From contig DNMQ01000495.1 in NCBI GenBank assembly GCA_003488145.1, positions 1-15,096 of the forward strand: a stretch of DNA of 15,096 nt. The letters are read 5' to 3'. This DNA is from Pseudomonas sp. GTDB taxonomy: Bacteria; Pseudomonadota; Gammaproteobacteria; Pseudomonadales; Pseudomonadaceae. Of this stretch, positions 14,051 through 15,096 are shown piece after piece (positions within the stretch are counted from its first letter, which is position 1; each line of letters begins with the position of its first letter). The translations under genes were made by a program, and so were the position numbers. The notes under the pieces are model-generated. The model saw nothing but the letters and a program-made list of their open reading frames with translations, made no database searches and was not told the origin of the DNA.

Positions 14051-15096
14051 ATGATTCCGCGTCGCACCAAGATCGTCGCCACCCTGGGCCCAGCAAGCAG
14101 CTCGCCGGAGGTGTTGGAAAAGATGATCGTCGCCGGGCTGGATGTAGCCCGCCTGAATTTCTCCCACGGCAGCCCCGACGAGCATCGTGCCCGGGCTGAG
14201 CTGGTGCGTGAAATCGCCGCGCGCCACGGCCGCTTCGTCGCGCTGCTCGGAGACCTGCAGGGACCGAAGATCCGCATTGCCAAGTTCACCGACAAGCGCA
14301 TTGAGCTGAAGGAAGGAGACCAGTTCCGCTTCTCCGTGACCCATCCGCGCGACGCCGGCAATCAGGAAGTGGTCGGCATCGATTACCCGGACCTGGTCAA
14401 GGATTGCGGCATCGGCGATGAGCTTCTGCTCGACGACGGCCGCGTGGTGATGCGCGTCGACAACGCCACCGCGGACGAACTGCACTGCACCGTGCTGATC
14501 GGCGGCCCGCTGTCGGACAACAAGGGCATCAACCGCCGTGGCGGCGGCCTGACGGCGCCGGCGCTGACCAACAAGGACAAGGCCGACATCAAGCTGGCCG
14601 CGGATCTCGAGCTGGACTACCTGGCAGTCTCCTTCCCACGCGATGCCGCTGACATGGACCTGGCCCGCCGCCTGCGCGACGAAGCCGGCTCCGACGCCTG
14701 GCTGATCGCCAAGATCGAGCGGGCCGAAGCGGTCGCCGACGATGAGGCACTGGACGGCCTGATCCGCGCCAGCGACGGCGTGATGGTGGCGCGTGGCGAT
14801 CTCGGGGTGGAAGTTGGCGATGCCGAGCTGGTCGGCATCCAGAAGAAGATCATTCTGCACGCCCGCCGCCACAACAAGGTAGTGATCACCGCGACCCAGA
14901 TGATGGAGTCGATGATCCACAGCCCGATGCCGACCCGTGCCGAAGTGTCCGATGTAGCCAACGCGGTACTCGACTACACCGACGCGGTGATGCTGTCGGC
15001 GGAAAGCGCCGCTGGCGAATACCCGATCGAAGCGATCAAGGCCATGGCGCGCGTCTGCTGCGGTGCGGAAAAGCACCCGACCAGCACCAAGTCCGG
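14051..15096 (+). CDS. pykA: Pyruvate kinase, truncated by the window edge
   Basis: Pyruvate kinase converts phosphoenolpyruvate and ADP to pyruvate and ATP in glycolysis or the Entner-Doudoroff pathway. The first 348 residues are present. They show the start [16 protein letters not shown], the substrate and potassium site RLNFSHG (34-40), the B-domain, the catalytic signature IAKIERAEA (K221, E223), the metal-site loop [11 protein letters not shown] (D250) and TATQMMESM. The C-terminal regulatory domain lies beyond the right edge. The ATG at 14051 has AAAGGAG seven bases upstream. The numbering and sequence resemble the pykA type (P. aeruginosa PA4329 from memory) more than pykF. It is divergent from the lipoprotein operon with a 148-base gap; I could not pick a convincing promoter there. 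Confidence 0.95.
   Translation, partial: MIPRRTKIVATLGPASSSPEVLEKMIVAGLDVARLNFSHGSPDEHRARAELVREIAARHGRFVALLGDLQGPKIRIAKFTDKRIELKEGDQFRFSVTHPRDAGNQEVVGIDYPDLVKDCGIGDELLLDDGRVVMRVDNATADELHCTVLIGGPLSDNKGINRRGGGLTAPALTNKDKADIKLAADLELDYLAVSFPRDAADMDLARRLRDEAGSDAWLIAKIERAEAVADDEALDGLIRASDGVMVARGDLGVEVGDAELVGIQKKIILHARRHNKVVITATQMMESMIHSPMPTRAEVSDVANAVLDYTDAVMLSAESAAGEYPIEAIKAMARVCCGAEKHPTSTKS

Noticed and set aside
13903..14361. Upstream extension of the lipoprotein gene to a 278-residue frame
   Set aside because: The extension overlaps the pyruvate kinase start region on the other strand, while the ATG at 13902 has an ideal GGAGGA and begins a lipoprotein signal.
13997..15076. Long open frame (359 codons) on the minus strand
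   Set aside because: It lies opposite the certain pyruvate kinase gene. Its His/Arg/Val-rich composition is typical of the antisense frame of GC-rich coding DNA.

Overview
The window looks like a chromosomal core segment of a Pseudomonas-type gammaproteobacterium, probably in or near the P. stutzeri (Stutzerimonas) group. Genes are GC-rich, spacing is tight, and the MvaT protein is almost the textbook Pseudomonas sequence. The order purU, mvaT, sbcB, a MoxR cluster, a PilZ gene and pyruvate kinase matches, from memory, the P. aeruginosa PA4314-PA4329 neighbourhood. I see no tRNA, rRNA, insertion sequence, phage gene or CRISPR array.

Left part (1-3322): the tail of an unrecognised gene ends at 108 with a good terminator. 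A leader with two hairpins precedes a small GTG-started hypothetical gene (439-660). On the minus strand, purU, a 79-aa hypothetical gene and a YjgR/HerA-like ATPase form an operon with 15-bp spacing followed by a TGATG overlap.

Middle (3323-5630): a 354-bp AT-richer intergenic region carries inverted and direct repeats and a plausible sigma70 promoter for mvaT, which encodes the H-NS-like xenogeneic silencer. A long terminator hairpin follows mvaT. sbcB (exonuclease I) lies convergently on the minus strand.

Main operon (about 5868-12593, plus): six genes in one run encode an RDD membrane protein, a SpoIIM-family membrane protein, a DUF4129 membrane protein, a DUF4350 membrane protein, a MoxR AAA+ ATPase and a DUF58 protein. 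Every junction overlaps: four by 4 bp (ATGA) and one by 14 bp. The likely picture is an inner-membrane assembly worked on by a cytoplasmic MoxR/DUF58 chaperone pair. To my knowledge its client is unknown, so this is the best candidate for an under-described system.

Right part (12601-15096): a minus-strand operon encodes a TPR-like lipoprotein, a DUF4124 periplasmic protein and a PilZ c-di-GMP receptor. It runs convergently into the MoxR operon, with a hairpin spanning both stop codons. Divergent from it, a pyruvate kinase gene starts at 14051 and runs off the right edge.
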